Shown: positions 1-12,283 of the stretch, in pieces | Layout of the letters: each line of letters opens with the position of its first letter | Numbering within the stretch: position 1 is the stretch's first letter | Assembly (NCBI GenBank): GCA_964304625.1 | Contig: OZ199840.1 | Location: 6,200,001-6,264,000, forward strand | DNA length: 64,000 nt | Source of the DNA: Kudoa neothunni | Lineage: Eukaryota; Cnidaria | Direction: 5' to 3' | Notes under the pieces: model-generated | The model's input: the letters and a program-made list of their open reading frames with translations, nothing else | What the model was told of the DNA's origin: nothing | Databases searched by the model: none | Position numbers and translations under genes: made by a program

Positions 1-1604
1 ATTTACGATATAACGCGATATTTTTTACTAAAGTTCAATATTTGCGGTGTTGAATTGTATCAGTTAGAAGATCTTATACACGATTGTCTAGGGTATGAAG
101 CTGCACGTCCATCATTTTTGGAATGTAACGTATAAATACGAGTACGTTAAAGTTGTATTAAAAATAGTTTTGATATAATATTGACATGTATGGTGGAAAA
201 AGAGATTCTACTGGGCTAAATGTGATTTTATAATGGTAATAACAGATTAAAAGTAAGATTAACGAACATATTAAGTAGTTTTTGCGTGAGATATTTTCTG
301 TGATTAAAGCTTGAATAAATTCGATTGTATTTTTTACTTCTGAGATATATTTTAATTACATTTTCTAACCTACTATTCTACTTAATTTAAATTTTATTAG
401 TATTATAGGATGAAAAGATTAGAATTTAACTTGGCGAATGTCTCACGAACATGGTTATGAATGTTTATTTATTCAACCTTATATATTCAACCTTATATCT
501 TTCAGCATTAATTTGATTTTTTTATTAAAATTGAAGATTTCATTTGCATGTGTAAAGTAGCAAACTCTTCAACTCTAGAATATTTTACTCCAACCTTTAG
601 GTTTATACTTTACGAAAACGCGTGGAATTTTTCCTCTGTATGAGCCAAAAATTCTCGTTTATAAATTATATTGACATATTTATTAAAATTATAACTAAAA
701 TATAATTCAACAAATATTCGAACTAAGGATACATATTTAATATTAATATTAATCTTATTAGAAATTAAGTGATTAATAATCAAAAGATTATTCCCTGAAC
801 CTGTTGTCTTTCTACTAAGACATGCGTGGAAATAGTGAATCCTTATAAAAATACTGATATTTTTTATTATCTGTGGAGATATAATTTATTATTATTGTTC
901 CTAATTTCATTATGATCGTAAATATTTTAGAAGTTTTATTTAAAATATTGGAAACCAACCGACTTGATTGCTTTGTGAATAATCAAAAATTTTTAATTTT
1001 TTAATATCCTTAAAAATTAATATAATATTGATTAATGTTACCTAAAAATAAAAGAATATATTAGTTTTTTATCTAATTTGTTAGCGCATGCGATCAATTT
1101 TTCATAATTTTATAAATTTATGATGGACGTTATCATTAAAGAATAATAAAGATTTTCGAATTTAAATTCTGTTTATAGCTTCATATTTTTAATTTATATT
1201 TTTGTGTATATCCAGAAATTTTAAATACTATTAATAAGGGCTGCCCCGATACCGATGCCAATAAAATTTCTTTTTTTAAAACCAGTATAAAATTAGGAAT
1301 ACTGTGTCAAATTACATAAAAATGTATCGTGATATCTTTAAATTATTTATACATTTTTATAAATCTCTACGCATTTCACCATTGAATAGTACAAAAAACA
1401 TATTAGGTTTACAATATTCATCAGGCCTGTCAATAAAATATCAGGTAATGGTAAAGTATGCGACATCTAAAAAATGTCCTCTTGCGCATGTTTTTTCGAA
1501 TTTCTTTTTTCACGATTCTCGATAATTATATAAAAGAATATGGGGAGCAAAAATTCAGCTCAAATTAATAACTCTAAAATTTTAAGAATTTCTCATCCGA
1601 ACGC
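1..1604. other. AT-rich intergenic DNA, no gene seen
   Basis: The six frames hold only short open stretches of low-complexity AT-biased sequence (for example 1304-1525) with no family motif. No terminal repeat or RNA gene was recognised. Confidence 0.6.
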
Positions 1605-3034
1605 AGTTGGATCAGGGTTGCCAGAGTTGGTACGTTTTAAGGTGAATGGGTTTCGAGATAAAATTATTATAAATATATACCACATGATAAACTAGTGTGT
1701 TAGAAGACTTGGAACAAAGTATCCACTAGTATCACCCAAGTTACTCAAAACTTCAAAATGAACATAACGAACTACAAATTTTATTTGGCATCGAGTATCA
1801 CAAAATATTGTATCTCTGCTGCATAAGATGGCTGTCTCTTGATCAAGTTATTCAGAAAATATTGGAAGAATGGACAGTTCTCACAACGTTTCCTAAGGTT
1901 GGACCACAGGAAATCAAGGCTAAACTCGCACCCAAAATATTTACATCTCTATTTAAACCCATAAATAAAATGTATTATGCCTTTTTTTAACTTTTTCTTA
2001 CTCGTAATGACGAAACTTAACGTCGAATTATAAGATGGGGGTTTAAAGTTCATTAACTACGAAATTCCTTTTAAAATATTGTAACAATATGTAATTGTTT
2101 TTTGAGAAGTCTGATCAAAAAATAGCATCTTTTGGAGCTTAAATTTCAAATACTTCTTAAATTATATTCTTCCACATAATTTTTATTATTAGTCGAATGT
2201 AGAATCAATTTAGAATGGAAATATTATTGGAATAAATACTCATGATCCTGTTTACTCTCTTGCCAAAACTCTGGATTTCTATTTATTACTGACGAAACAG
2301 ATATTTCAAAGGTTTTTAAGCATCGCAAAATTTATGTATTTACAAATATTTGAAAAAACGCTTCTTGCAAATGCCAATGACGAAAGCCCCATTCCATTAT
2401 ACCCCTCCCAAAAAGATGTACAAATATTATTGCTGAAGATGAGTATTTAAATTTGGAGAGTGAATAAATAAAACTTAGCCTGTAGAATACGGACATTTCA
2501 TTGAAAAAACTCCCAAGAAATATCGCCCTGCGGTCATAAATAAAAGAAGAGGAGACATATTTAAGTATCGATTATTGTCAAAATTAATGCTGTATTTACT
2601 TTCATTTCCTCATTCGTCTGGATCTTCTGGCAGTTTATTTTAATTTGAAAATAAAAAAAATTTAACAAAAAGATTTACATTGGAAGATGAAACACTAAAT
2701 GCTCTTCTATATCTGAATGTTTATTGAGACGCCAGTCACATGAGATGGAATTTATCTGACCAATTCATTAAAATGATGGGAAAAATAAACATATATGATG
2801 ATGAGGATAGTGAAACTGAATTAACATTTTGGTGTATAAATAGATCCTATCAACTATTTTTTCTGTTTCGATTAGTTTACTGTTCCCAGCATTATATTTT
2901 GTGTATTATTTTTACAATATGACACCTTTTTTAAAATTTTAGTGCGATTTAAAATTTGTTGATACTATTTGATACGTTCCTATTACATCATTTGGTGCGA
3001 TTTACAAAAATCGTCTGGCAACCCTGAGTCGGAT
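1605..3034 (+). mobile_element. hAT transposon with 13-bp TIRs and 8-bp target duplication
   Basis: The element runs 1613-3026. It starts with CAGGGTTGCCAGA and ends with the exact inverse TCTGGCAACCCTG. It is flanked by AGTTGGAT (1605-1612) and AGTCGGAT (3027-3034), which match at 7 of 8 positions. CAGGG termini and 8-bp duplications are characteristic of the hAT superfamily. At 1.4 kb it is too short for a full hAT, and its coding part is degraded (see the separate entry). The imperfect duplication suggests an old insertion. Confidence 0.88.
1690..2540 (+). pseudogene. hAT transposase remnant
   Basis: Around 1808-1880 the plus strand encodes CCIRWLSLDQVIQKILEEW, the well-known hAT segment containing 'TRWLSL' followed by the hydrophobic helix with 'LEQW'. 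Downstream, peptide scraps such as ECRINLEWKYYW and IIAEDEYLNLESE continue the family pattern in shifting frames with several stops. Only the middle of the transposase is recognisable. I saw no complete DDE catalytic set and no C-terminal dimerisation domain, so the copy cannot be autonomous. It lies wholly between the TIRs of the enclosing hAT element and shares its orientation. Confidence 0.75.
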
Positions 3035-3446
3035 ACACGAGTAATCTCCATCTTTTTTCAACAAACACTAAATATAGATCTCTAATTTGTTTTGATAATC
3101 ATTTATAAATTGGTTCTTTTTCATATTTTTTACCATATAAACACAAATTTTACAATATCAAATTTAATTTTACAGGTTTTAAACATGAATTGTTTAAAAT
3201 CGAGAAGACAACCGCGTGCTCTCAAAAATATATTTTCCTAATTTTCTTGGGGCTGATGAGCTTTTCCAATCATTAATCAATGTTTAATTTCAATATGGAA
3301 ATAACTTAAGGCAGATTATAGAAAGTTATTACTTGTTAGGAGGAGTTCTTACGTGTTTAGTATAGCATTTGATAAACACAAAAATGTAATTACAAAAAGA
3401 CCTAAAACCGAAAAAATTGTTAATTCTATAAAATTATTAGTTTTAA

Positions 3447-3560
3447 TCTACTATAAAAAGCAAACCGGTAATCCATGTGTGTGTCAATGTGTACGCATTT
3501 TTCATTCTTTATAGAGAGACATATCGCTCTATTTGAGCATATGTATGGGAAGATAAAATT
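3447..3560 (+). mobile_element. Helitron 5'-end fragment
   Basis: It begins TCTACTATAAAAAG after an A and continues with a GTGTGTGT tract, GTACGCA and TTATAGAGAGACATAT. The same order of blocks occurs at the 5' ends of the fuller copies at 53741 (minus), 28400 (minus) and 63070 (plus). The body and 3' end of this copy were not found. Confidence 0.55.
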
Positions 3561-4026
3561 TTATTTAAACATAGAAAAATACGTAAAAAATTATAAATGG
3601 TTTGCATCCTGCAGAATGACTAAAAACATTTACACGTAGTATGATTAGTTTGATTTGAAGATTTATGCAAACATATAGATCATTTCATTAAAGATTTAAA
3701 AGTTTATTTTATTTTAAAATTATTAAAAAGTAATTCAATAATTGAATTAGTTCTAATAAGGAAGGTAATAGTAGGTTATGTAGTCAAGCATTAATATGAA
3801 ATTCATTTGTTGATGTTTAATAAGATTAGACATTCATATGGTATGATATAGAGATTACTGCAAACAACAAGGAGAAAATCAATTTTTAAACGCTCAGTAG
3901 TGTTTATTCATTTTTAAAAATATTAAGTAAGGTTCATGCGTCCAATTAGTTAAATAAATCATCCGTTAATTGGTAATCTTTGTACTATTTATTTAAATAC
4001 TCTTAATTTACTTTGAACTTCATAAG

Positions 4027-4080
4027 ACCTTGGTCTGCGTGGCTGGGCAAGGAAGCCCATGCGAGGCGGAGCTTTTGCGC
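4027..4080. other. GC-rich island with hairpin potential
   Basis: About 50 bp of GC-rich sequence stands out in very AT-rich surroundings. GCGTGG pairs with CCATGC, or alternatively GGGC with GCCC around AAGGAA, and GCGGAGC...GCGC follows. No tRNA or snRNA family was recognised. It may be a structured RNA or a transposon end. Confidence 0.25.
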
Positions 4081-4599
4081 TAGTAATTTTATAAATCGCA
4101 TCTGAATGAAAATTTTAAAGATAAAAAATAATTACAAATGTCATTAACTAATTAATGATGCCGAATAAATTCTCATCTAATAAGGTTCAGATTGCAAATC
4201 CATTTCCCAGATTTCAATTTACACAAAGATTCCGCCAATTGAATCATTTCAAAATCTAAAGAGAATTATTATAACTAAACTGTTCTCCGATAAGCATGAA
4301 AATAAAAACCGGCACTAAAATCTAATCAGATTTAAACATTATTTTTAATTAAGTCGATTCCCCCTAATCATTTAATATAGTTTTGTTAACTTAAGAATAT
4401 TTGAAAAGGTGTAATGATATATAAAATAATTCAAAATTTATAAAAGATGGTAAATAGAGGTAAGGATTGATTGATTGATTCATTCATTCATTTAATAAAA
4501 AACAAATAGTCCTAGAAAGATAGTTCAAACCAAAAGAAGTCCCATCAAGGACATTTCTTGACATCACAAGATTCAATATTTTGGAAAAACCCTGAAGAA

Positions 4600-7422
4600 T
4601 TATACAACGATGTGCATCCAATAAGCAAATTGTATCCCGCTAATGTATGTAGGTTAAATCAGCAATCATATCAACGATCATACGAAGTTCGTTTCGGAAC
4701 AAATACTGAAGAGCAGATATTTCCGAAAAACTGCAGCCACCAATAAAAAAAACCAGCACATTTTTAGACAATCCTATAGCAAGAATTTTACAATTAGGGC
4801 TACGTTAAAACATTCACCTTGATTGAGCACGTTTGGATTTCGTTGGGTGGCATTATATGAGTCCGTTGTTTTGGGAATATTTATTGGGCCCGGTAATGTT
4901 TTCAATATCTATTCAATATCAATGAAATGAATTTGAAGTATTCGAGTTCACCTCAGCAAATGGTTTGGTTCTGTACTCTGGAAAGCTGGGGTTAACTAGA
5001 TAGTGGATCAGTTTTACACTCAATGGTAGATATCCATGGAAACATTTATAAAGGGAACATTTCTAACCGAACGTCCTAATATTATAATGACGCCCAACTA
5101 TCCAACCTACGTCATCGTCTGAATCGTTATGGTTGACATAATCTTGTTGAGTTAGTTTTAGAATGGTTATAATGTTTTGATAGATGCTGTTGGAGGAGGA
5201 AATAGTTGTAAGTGAAGTTGGAGCAGTTGACGGCCGAACACTAAACAAACCAGCAATACCGAGTTTCATGAGCAGCGTAAGTTTCTGATATCCGTAAGAC
5301 TAGGTCAATGATTCATATTAGAGAGGTGAATGATCTTCGAACTGAATCTACATGTGTAATAGCAGTCGAATAGTATTCATATGTGCGAGTTTTCAGACCT
5401 CCACTCATCAAAGATTGCAAACATATGAGTTTCAATACCTACAATAGCATATTAATGTAAATAATTCTACAAGGGTCACGTCGATTATTACATCCTCATA
5501 AGGTTCTAAAAGCGAGATTTTCTTTTCAATCAAAGGATGAACTCGATCCAAATTAAACGATTCCATGAACTCTATTCACCAAATTGAAAACAAACGAGTC
5601 ACATCAACAAAAACGCTGAAAAATACCCTCTTCAGTTGATATCGTTTCTCTAAAATCATTTTTATCCATTCTTTTGTTTATCAACTCAGCAATTGTTGTA
5701 TCTATAATAAATATTTACGACGCTAATTATAACAGGTTAAGTTAATATCATACGAATGGAAATTTGAAGTTTTAGAGCGTTTAAATATGGGAGTCTGTTT
5801 ACGAATTGCTTCATCTCGGATACACTTTGAGAATGTTTATTTTCCTATATAACAAAAATTATGATCAAAACCTTCAACACAACACAACCAATAAATAAAG
5901 TAAGTAATTGAATAAATAAGCTATCAGTTATTCAAAAAATCCAACCTCAACTTCATTACTCAATGCCTTGGTGGCAGCACTCAACACACTTCCTACTTCA
6001 CTGTAATTTAGGGATCCTAACTGGGTATAAACTTTGGTAGAGGTATTGGACGGATTTGGTGAGAAGAGTTGAATTTTTTGTAGTTTTATTTCATTGTCTT
6101 TTAAACTGGTTGAACCTGACATGAATGGGTTCGATGGCATTTGTTGATCAATCTTTGAAGTCATTTTTGGTATCGGTACATTAGTGGCTCCTTAACACAA
6201 GAGTTACATGAGCAATTTCCCACTTTTTTCGAACAAAATTGACAGTTACCACAACTTGTACCAAATATCTCATCAATCATTCCTCCGTAGGTCATTTGAG
6301 TCATTAGCATAGTGATCAAATCCACATTTCTGTCTATCAGTACCACTTCATTGATCATTTTGGGTGATTTATGATTCTCGTTTTGTTTATGATGATTTCG
6401 GTCTGATTTTAATATGTTTATCACGCGCTTTAAAAAATTTTATAAAAATAATTTAATCTATGCATCTACGTTAGAATAGGGTCCTATACCCTTGAACACT
6501 TTAACTCCACCGTATAACGACTCTACAACCTTCAACGAGTTAACAATGTTCATCACCATTGTAATGTCGTGATCGACATAAAACTCCTAAATTAGCCAAA
6601 ATCAACTATATAAGTGTTTGGAGTTTGACACCCACTCTAAAGCAATTAGGTTGTTCCATCGAGAATAGATTCCAATCCAATGGAAATATGTAAAACGGCA
6701 GAATATCGATAGACGTGAATTTATTAGCGATCCCAAGTTCCTAACAGTTACATTATTTATTATTTATACCTGATGATTCAATAGTAGATTTATTCGAGCA
6801 CAAGTATAAACAATTTTTGTAGTATTATGAGAAACTGAGTGGTACTTTTAATTTCTCCATACAACTGACAGTTTGATTTGGTATAAAATATATTAATAAT
6901 TTTTTCGATAAAGCATCATCGCAACAACTATTTTAATGTATCATAATTAAATAAAAATTACATTATTTGAGCTACTGTTTTAAGAACTCCCCAACAAGAT
7001 CCAACACACTCAACAAAGGCCTCACAAAAAATATCACACATGTAGAATCCACTTTGGGAACATGATTTTTAGTAAGTTTATAAAATTCTTTAGTGTTCCT
7101 TTCCTAACGCAATAAACCCAAAAATTTTACAGTTAAATAATCACCGAAGAATAAAATTCATACTTTAAATACGGAAGCACTAGCTATAAGAGATACCGAA
7201 TCCATTAGATACTCATCCCATACAGTTGCCTAATTTAGGTGAAATTCGAATTTTACAAACGATCGATTTTCCGATGATTACCTTTGATTCCGGTATTCTA
7301 CTTAACAAATCGTCAAGCTTGGCTATGTATGCATCTTGCAAAATCTGAGAATTTGTTGATGAGTTAGATTGTGTTAAATTGCCTGAAAATAAATCATCTG
7401 TTTTCATTCTCCAATGCCACAA
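4600..7422 (-). CDS. VPS33A: VPS33A-like Sec1/Munc18 protein (HOPS/CORVET subunit)
   Basis: Sec1/Munc18-family protein that templates SNARE assembly for endosome and lysosome fusion within HOPS and CORVET. Exons read 5' to 3' on the minus strand. Exon 1 (7422-7282) ends RIPESK; the next exon starts at 7229 and gives VWDEYLMDSVSLIA, matching VWDEYLTGPFGLIA of human VPS33A. Then come VVLIDRNVDLITMLMTQMTY (about 6360-6290), EVGSVLSAATKAL (about 6010), GYLPLSVKLIHYL (about 5040), LKTLPGP (about 4885) and FIGGCSFSEISALQYL (about 4740). The stop is at 4602-4600. Most introns are about 45 nt with GT-AG ends. The LLTP-type motif and the DEIYG equivalent favour VPS33A over VPS33B. Oddity: a six-cysteine cluster follows DEIFG (see findings). 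The start codon is the first in-frame ATG; MKTDDLF, five residues later, is an alternative. Middle exons (5270-5900 and 6430-7150) were not all resolved. Confidence 0.92.
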
Positions 7423-9166
7423 CCAACCAGTAACACCTTAAGAGTATTGAACGATTTCAACCGAAGCTGGTTATTTGTTATTTAATTTAACTTTTTTTGG
7501 CAAAAAATGTCGATAATAAGATAATTCGTAGTTATTGTTAGTTTTACTTCTTTAATACCATTAGTGAAGAGGTTTTCGTTTGACGACGCATATGTTTGAA
7601 CGTTTTGAACTTAATAAATGAACAAATATTTGTTTATATTTTAAACGAGAGTCTTCTCTTCTGTCATTTGTAGTTAAAAATATTTTTACTTCAAGTAAAA
7701 TAAATAAATTTTACTTAATTTAATGATTATTATGGAAAATATTAGTTTAGATGGAGTTTGAAATGGATTAATTTAATTTGACATCGTCGTAACATTATAG
7801 ATTAATAATTATTAAATAATTAATAAAGTTATTATTCTCTTCCAGGCAAATGTTTAAATTCGATTTCATTTAGAATATAGAGTAAGAATCAAAATTATGA
7901 TTTTTTATAAAAATAGCACCAATGACAACGTTTAAAATTTTGGTCACACAGCCTGAAATCAGTTGATATTTTTATAGTTATGCTTTTTGATTAGCACTTT
8001 ATAATCATTTTTAGCATTTCAAAATTTGTTTACTATATAGTGCATTAGCTAGAGAAACCTCCAGGTACAGCAGAGGTCACTCTAATTATTCAATGTACGT
8101 CCTATTTTCGATTTGGAAGACTCTATAGTGATTTTTAAGCTTTCACCACATTAAAACTAAGTCATAACTTCCATATAAAAAGCAAAATCTTAAATACTCT
8201 CCTAGCAATAGAACGAATTAACAATAATTTGGATTATTCGGCATAGTTCTAGGCAACATAATTCGAGTGTTGCATTAAGATGGAAAAAATCTCAATTTCG
8301 CTCCCCTAAAAGCGGGAAAACAATTTTTCTTGTTATTAACGAATTAGTGTATGGTAATAAATGTAACTGTTTAATTAAATTATAATAGTATAAAAATGAG
8401 GTCAAAACTAATGTCGATTTATTTTGAATAAGTTGCACGGCCGATTTCACATATGAGCGCGCGTGTACAATGTCACAACGTTTTTAAGATGGAATAAGCA
8501 CTTGTGATGTGTTTTAAAATTTTATATATAAAAAGGAAAACAAAATTAATTTTTTTACAACATATAGAATAATATATTTGGAAAGATTGTATTGATTGGA
8601 GAAGTCAAATTACACAGTTTCTTGTAGTAAATATTGAACGTCCCGAAGCCAAGGTGAATGAAATGAATTACTTTGAGATTTAGTATTTCAAGAATTGAAG
8701 TAAAATTGATGCGTGAAAAATCTATTTATAGCACTCATAAGGTTACGTCAGTTGTTAAAGTTGAGCAAATGAGGTGAACTGGCTTTAACGTAAAGAACGC
8801 CGTGTAAAAGTGGAAAAAATTTATTAAATCTAGTCACATTTCTTTTGAATCGAGTAAAAATGACAAATCATCGTTATAGTTCTCATTATGATTGTGACAG
8901 ACTGAATAGGATTATTGCAGTGTTAATATTTGGAAATCGAAGTCAAAATTACTAAAATTATTAATATTTTAATCCCATCAGAAAACACTGTTGTGTCCGT
9001 GCAAAAAGGTCCCATGTAAAAAAAACAAATAAATTAGAGAAGAGGGACGACCTTGCGTTAATTTAACTAAATATAAATAAGCTGAAAGGCGGTCGTTTCT
9101 CAGTTCGCCCAGGATGGGAAAGCAGCCCTCGCCGTAGCAGCAGGGCGACAAAAGGGGGATTGGTCA
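7423..9166. other. intergenic DNA upstream of VPS33
   Basis: AT-rich, with no gene recognised. It should contain the VPS33 promoter. A slightly GC-richer patch at about 9085-9160 abuts the IS630-like relic and may belong to that element. Confidence 0.5.
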
Positions 9167-9753
9167 CTATGCGTCCATGTAATGGTCACAGTGGACTACA
9201 CTTGTGACACTCATCACAAGATTCGTACTGGTTCCAATAAGAGAGCGCCGATGTGAATGTAGCAAATGAAGCGAGAACGGGCTTTCACCAATAAATATCA
9301 GTTTTTCATACCGCACATTTATTGGAAGACTGGTATACCAATTGGCGTGATTCCTTCTTTCGTGTTTTACGTCAAGAGAATTACGGCTTTGGGGTTTTTG
9401 TCTCGTCATTGTGAATGTGATACCCTTTTGTTGAGCCACCTCCGTATAGCATATAGTTGTTTGACACAAGTCCGAACTAAGGCGTTCAATCATACGTTGA
9501 AGGTGATCGTGCAATCGTCGTTGATCAACTGAAGCAACTAGGTTTTTATTTCATATGTAATTTTTGCACGTCGTAGATCACCTCTCACACCTTTTTCGTA
9601 CGTTATATGGAGTTGTTTCCTTTTCACCATAGCATTTTTAGTTGATTTGTGTACACCTAAATCGCGCGATACTAAACAAAGAGGTTTTCCCTCATCAACT
9701 ACAAACATGATGGCTCTCTTTCTTAAATCATTCGATACACTCTCTTTTGACAT
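9167..9753 (-). pseudogene. IS630/Tc1-like transposase relic
   Basis: The minus strand from 9753 encodes MSKESVSNDLRKRAI followed by LVSRDLGVHKST, an N-terminal helix-turn-helix of the IS630/Tc1/mariner type (compare ISNDLRKRIV ... VARDLGVHRST). Further down, KLIFIGESPFSLH and RSLIGTSTN correspond to the first catalytic-Asp motif (usually FIDE) and the downstream arginine-serine-glycine block of these transposases. The catalytic Asp is replaced by Gly, and the reading is split over frames with stops. The sequence is recognisable to about 9167. Flanking TIRs were not found. It is a different family from the DD34E element at 59.9-61.2 kb. Confidence 0.72.
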
Positions 9754-10188
9754 TATGATATTTTAATTATATTAATTACTACGTTTTAATTTGCTCAACA
9801 AATGGGCCTTCCGGTTTTGGATGAAAACCCCGGTACCAAGAGATAGCATTTTCCCGATTAATGAAGATGGTTCTGTCAATATGAATGTCATCAATTAATT
9901 TATCCGTGAATTTAAATGGATAAAAAAAATATGACCTATGGGTCGGCTTCATATCCCCATTAAAAAACTACAGTTTAAAACGAGTTAGATTACTATTTTG
10001 CCGTTTGTTTCTCTGAGGTTAATTATTTTAAAACAGAGAAAAATTAACGCGTATCAAAATAAAGCCTGTTTAGAAATAAAATTAATATATCAACTAGCTC
10101 TAACATGTAATCTTTTGGCTAATAATTAATTTGCTAAAACCCGACTCAACCCGAATTATTTACGATTTTGTTGGGAGTGGAAAACCTG
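9754..10188. other. intergenic DNA upstream of PRPF3
   Basis: About 435 bp between the transposase relic and the PRPF3 start codon. Nothing distinctive was seen. It is presumably the PRPF3 promoter region. Confidence 0.45.
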
Positions 10189-12283
10189 ATGAATTCCAAC
10201 CCAAACGACGAAGAAAAACAGCATCTTAACACCGCACCTAATACTAACGCTGGGACGAATGCCATTATTGAAAATTTAAAGAAACAAATCGAAGCCCGCA
10301 AAAAGTTTTTAAGTAATTAGCCGTGAAGATTGATGAAATAACGTTGACTTTATGTGTGATTTAGCTGAGGCTGTGGCTTCCGGTAAAACGCTAACTCTAC
10401 AAGATGCTCAAATGAAATATATCGATCAACTGTCGTCTAGATCCAAAAAAACCATTCTCCTTCATCAACAAATACAAAGCCAACTTTCTGAAAGGGCTAA
10501 AAATGCGTTGGTAATTTTAATTAAAATATTGATATTTTTAAATTTGTCTCTCTTTGGTAGACAAATAATTCAAACAAAACGAATAATTTGATTGAAGGCT
10601 TCAAAAATGAACCAATTGACAGTGTTGATCAGCTGAACAATCACAACGGACTTAGTTCCATAGAGAGTGGGAAGGTGACCGCGAAAAGTGTTGGAAAATC
10701 TCAACTCAAATTGTTGCACTTTGATTCAAGAGTGAAGTAGATTTAAAATGCAGTTGCAACTTCTCTTCATCTTTTTCTTAATTAGAACAAATACCAACAG
10801 TATGACACGCAAACCCACTCGTAGTTTCAACTTCAATACTCCCGGAAAATTTATAACTATGGCCAACAACATTCGCACCAAAGAACGTCTCGAGAAACTC
10901 CAACAACAAATTCAAACCACCGCCAAAAAAACTGGTATCGCTTCTGCTGCCAAATTGGCTATGGTGACTATGAGACATGACGCCGAACCTCACAATATAC
11001 CAACTATGGAATGGTGGGATAGCGCCATTCTTCCCTATCAGTCGTATAACGCATTCATGGCTGATGTTAAGCAGGCCGGTGGTGATGTAAAATTGCTCAA
11101 AGATCAACTCGATAGTATCAATAAATTAGTTGAACATCCTATTGAGAGACTTCCTGCAGGTAGGATATATTTTCTTTTCTAATGAGATTAAGTCATTTAT
11201 TTTTCTGAAAATAATATTAGATTGAGTTTATTTCATTTCTTACATTCCATTCATTTGTAATGATGTGAGTTGATCATTGAATTTCCATATTTATAGATGA
11301 TTCAAAAGATATTCACATGCCATTGTTTCTTACCAGAAAAGAACAAAAGAAAATTAGAACTCAACGACGCCGCGTGAAAGAGATTGAGAAACAGGAAAGA
11401 ATTAGGGTAGGTTTAGAACCGCCTCCGCCACCCAAGGGTAATTACTTTAACAATAAAACCTTATTAACGTTTTCTAATAATTCTTTATGCTGCTGATAGT
11501 AAAACTGTCGAATTTAATGCGAGTACTTGGTAGCGAAGCGGTACAAGACCCAACTAAGGTGGAAGCTCATGTGCGTGAACAAATTGCTGCCAGATTGAAG
11601 TAATATTTTTTGCAATGGTCATTTTGGTTATCGATTGTCAATGTCTACGAATAGAGCTCATGAGGCGGCCAATGCCGCAAGAAAACTCACTCCCGAACAA
11701 AAAAGAATAAAGCAGATAAAGAAACTCAAAGAAGATACCACACTAGGTGTATACATTGCAGTGTACCGTGTGTGGGATCTTAGCAACCCTTCTAGAAAGT
11801 TCAAAGTGGATGTGAATGCTCAACAACTGTATCTAACCGGTAAACAATTATTTGAGTGAAATCTGATGATTATTCCATGTTGTTTTTAGGTTGTATACTT
11901 CTTATTCAGGATATGAATCTGGTGATTGTTGAGGGTGGCCCCAATTCTCTAAAAAAATTCAAACGTCTGATACTCAATCGTATCAAATGGGAGGAAGATG
12001 TTATAGGCAAATGCGCCACTCATGCCGATCGTATCAAACCTAAAGATGAAAATAGTGTCAGCAATAAATGTGAACTTGTTTGGGAAGTATATTTGTTGTT
12101 GGTTGAAATATTTTACAAAAGTCGATTTAGGGTGTGAATAGGAAAAAAAATTTCCAGGATTTTAAAATCAAACAGGTTGTTACGGATTTTGTTGCTAGAG
12201 AATTTTTGAAGAAGCATAATTGCGAGCATTTTTGGGATCTTGCCTACACTCTATCACTTGACAATGATATCCAACTAAAATAA
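10189..12283 (+). CDS. PRPF3: U4/U6 snRNP protein PRPF3 (Prp3)
   Basis: Binds the U4/U6 duplex in the spliceosomal tri-snRNP. Nine exons join in frame with GT-AG introns: 10189-10312, 10365-10510, 10561-10736, 10786-11159, 11297-11437, 11500-11599, 11655-11839, 11890-12086 and 12131-12283. Introns are 44-62 nt apart from one of 137 nt. Diagnostic peptides in order are [128 protein letters not shown] and [14 protein letters not shown]. They cover the PRP3 domain and the C-terminal DUF1115 domain. The N-terminal region is much shorter than in human, and I saw no PWI domain. The start is the first ATG of exon 1 ([11 protein letters not shown]), whose QIEARKKFL resembles the human QIEERKKQL segment. 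Confidence 0.95.

Larger units (their letters stand above)
3035..4599. other. intergenic DNA between the hAT element and VPS33
   Basis: It contains a Helitron 5' fragment (3447-3560), a GC-rich island (about 4027-4080) and a short tetranucleotide stretch at about 4468-4495 made of GATT then CATT units. No coding sequence was found. The 3' end of the minus-strand VPS33 gene lies at 4600. Confidence 0.55.

Noticed and set aside
9266-9532. 88-codon open frame on the plus strand
   Set aside because: It is antisense to the IS630-like relic, whose minus-strand peptides match the family.
10778-11107. 109-codon open frame on the minus strand
   Set aside because: It is the antisense shadow of the well-supported PRPF3 exon 4.
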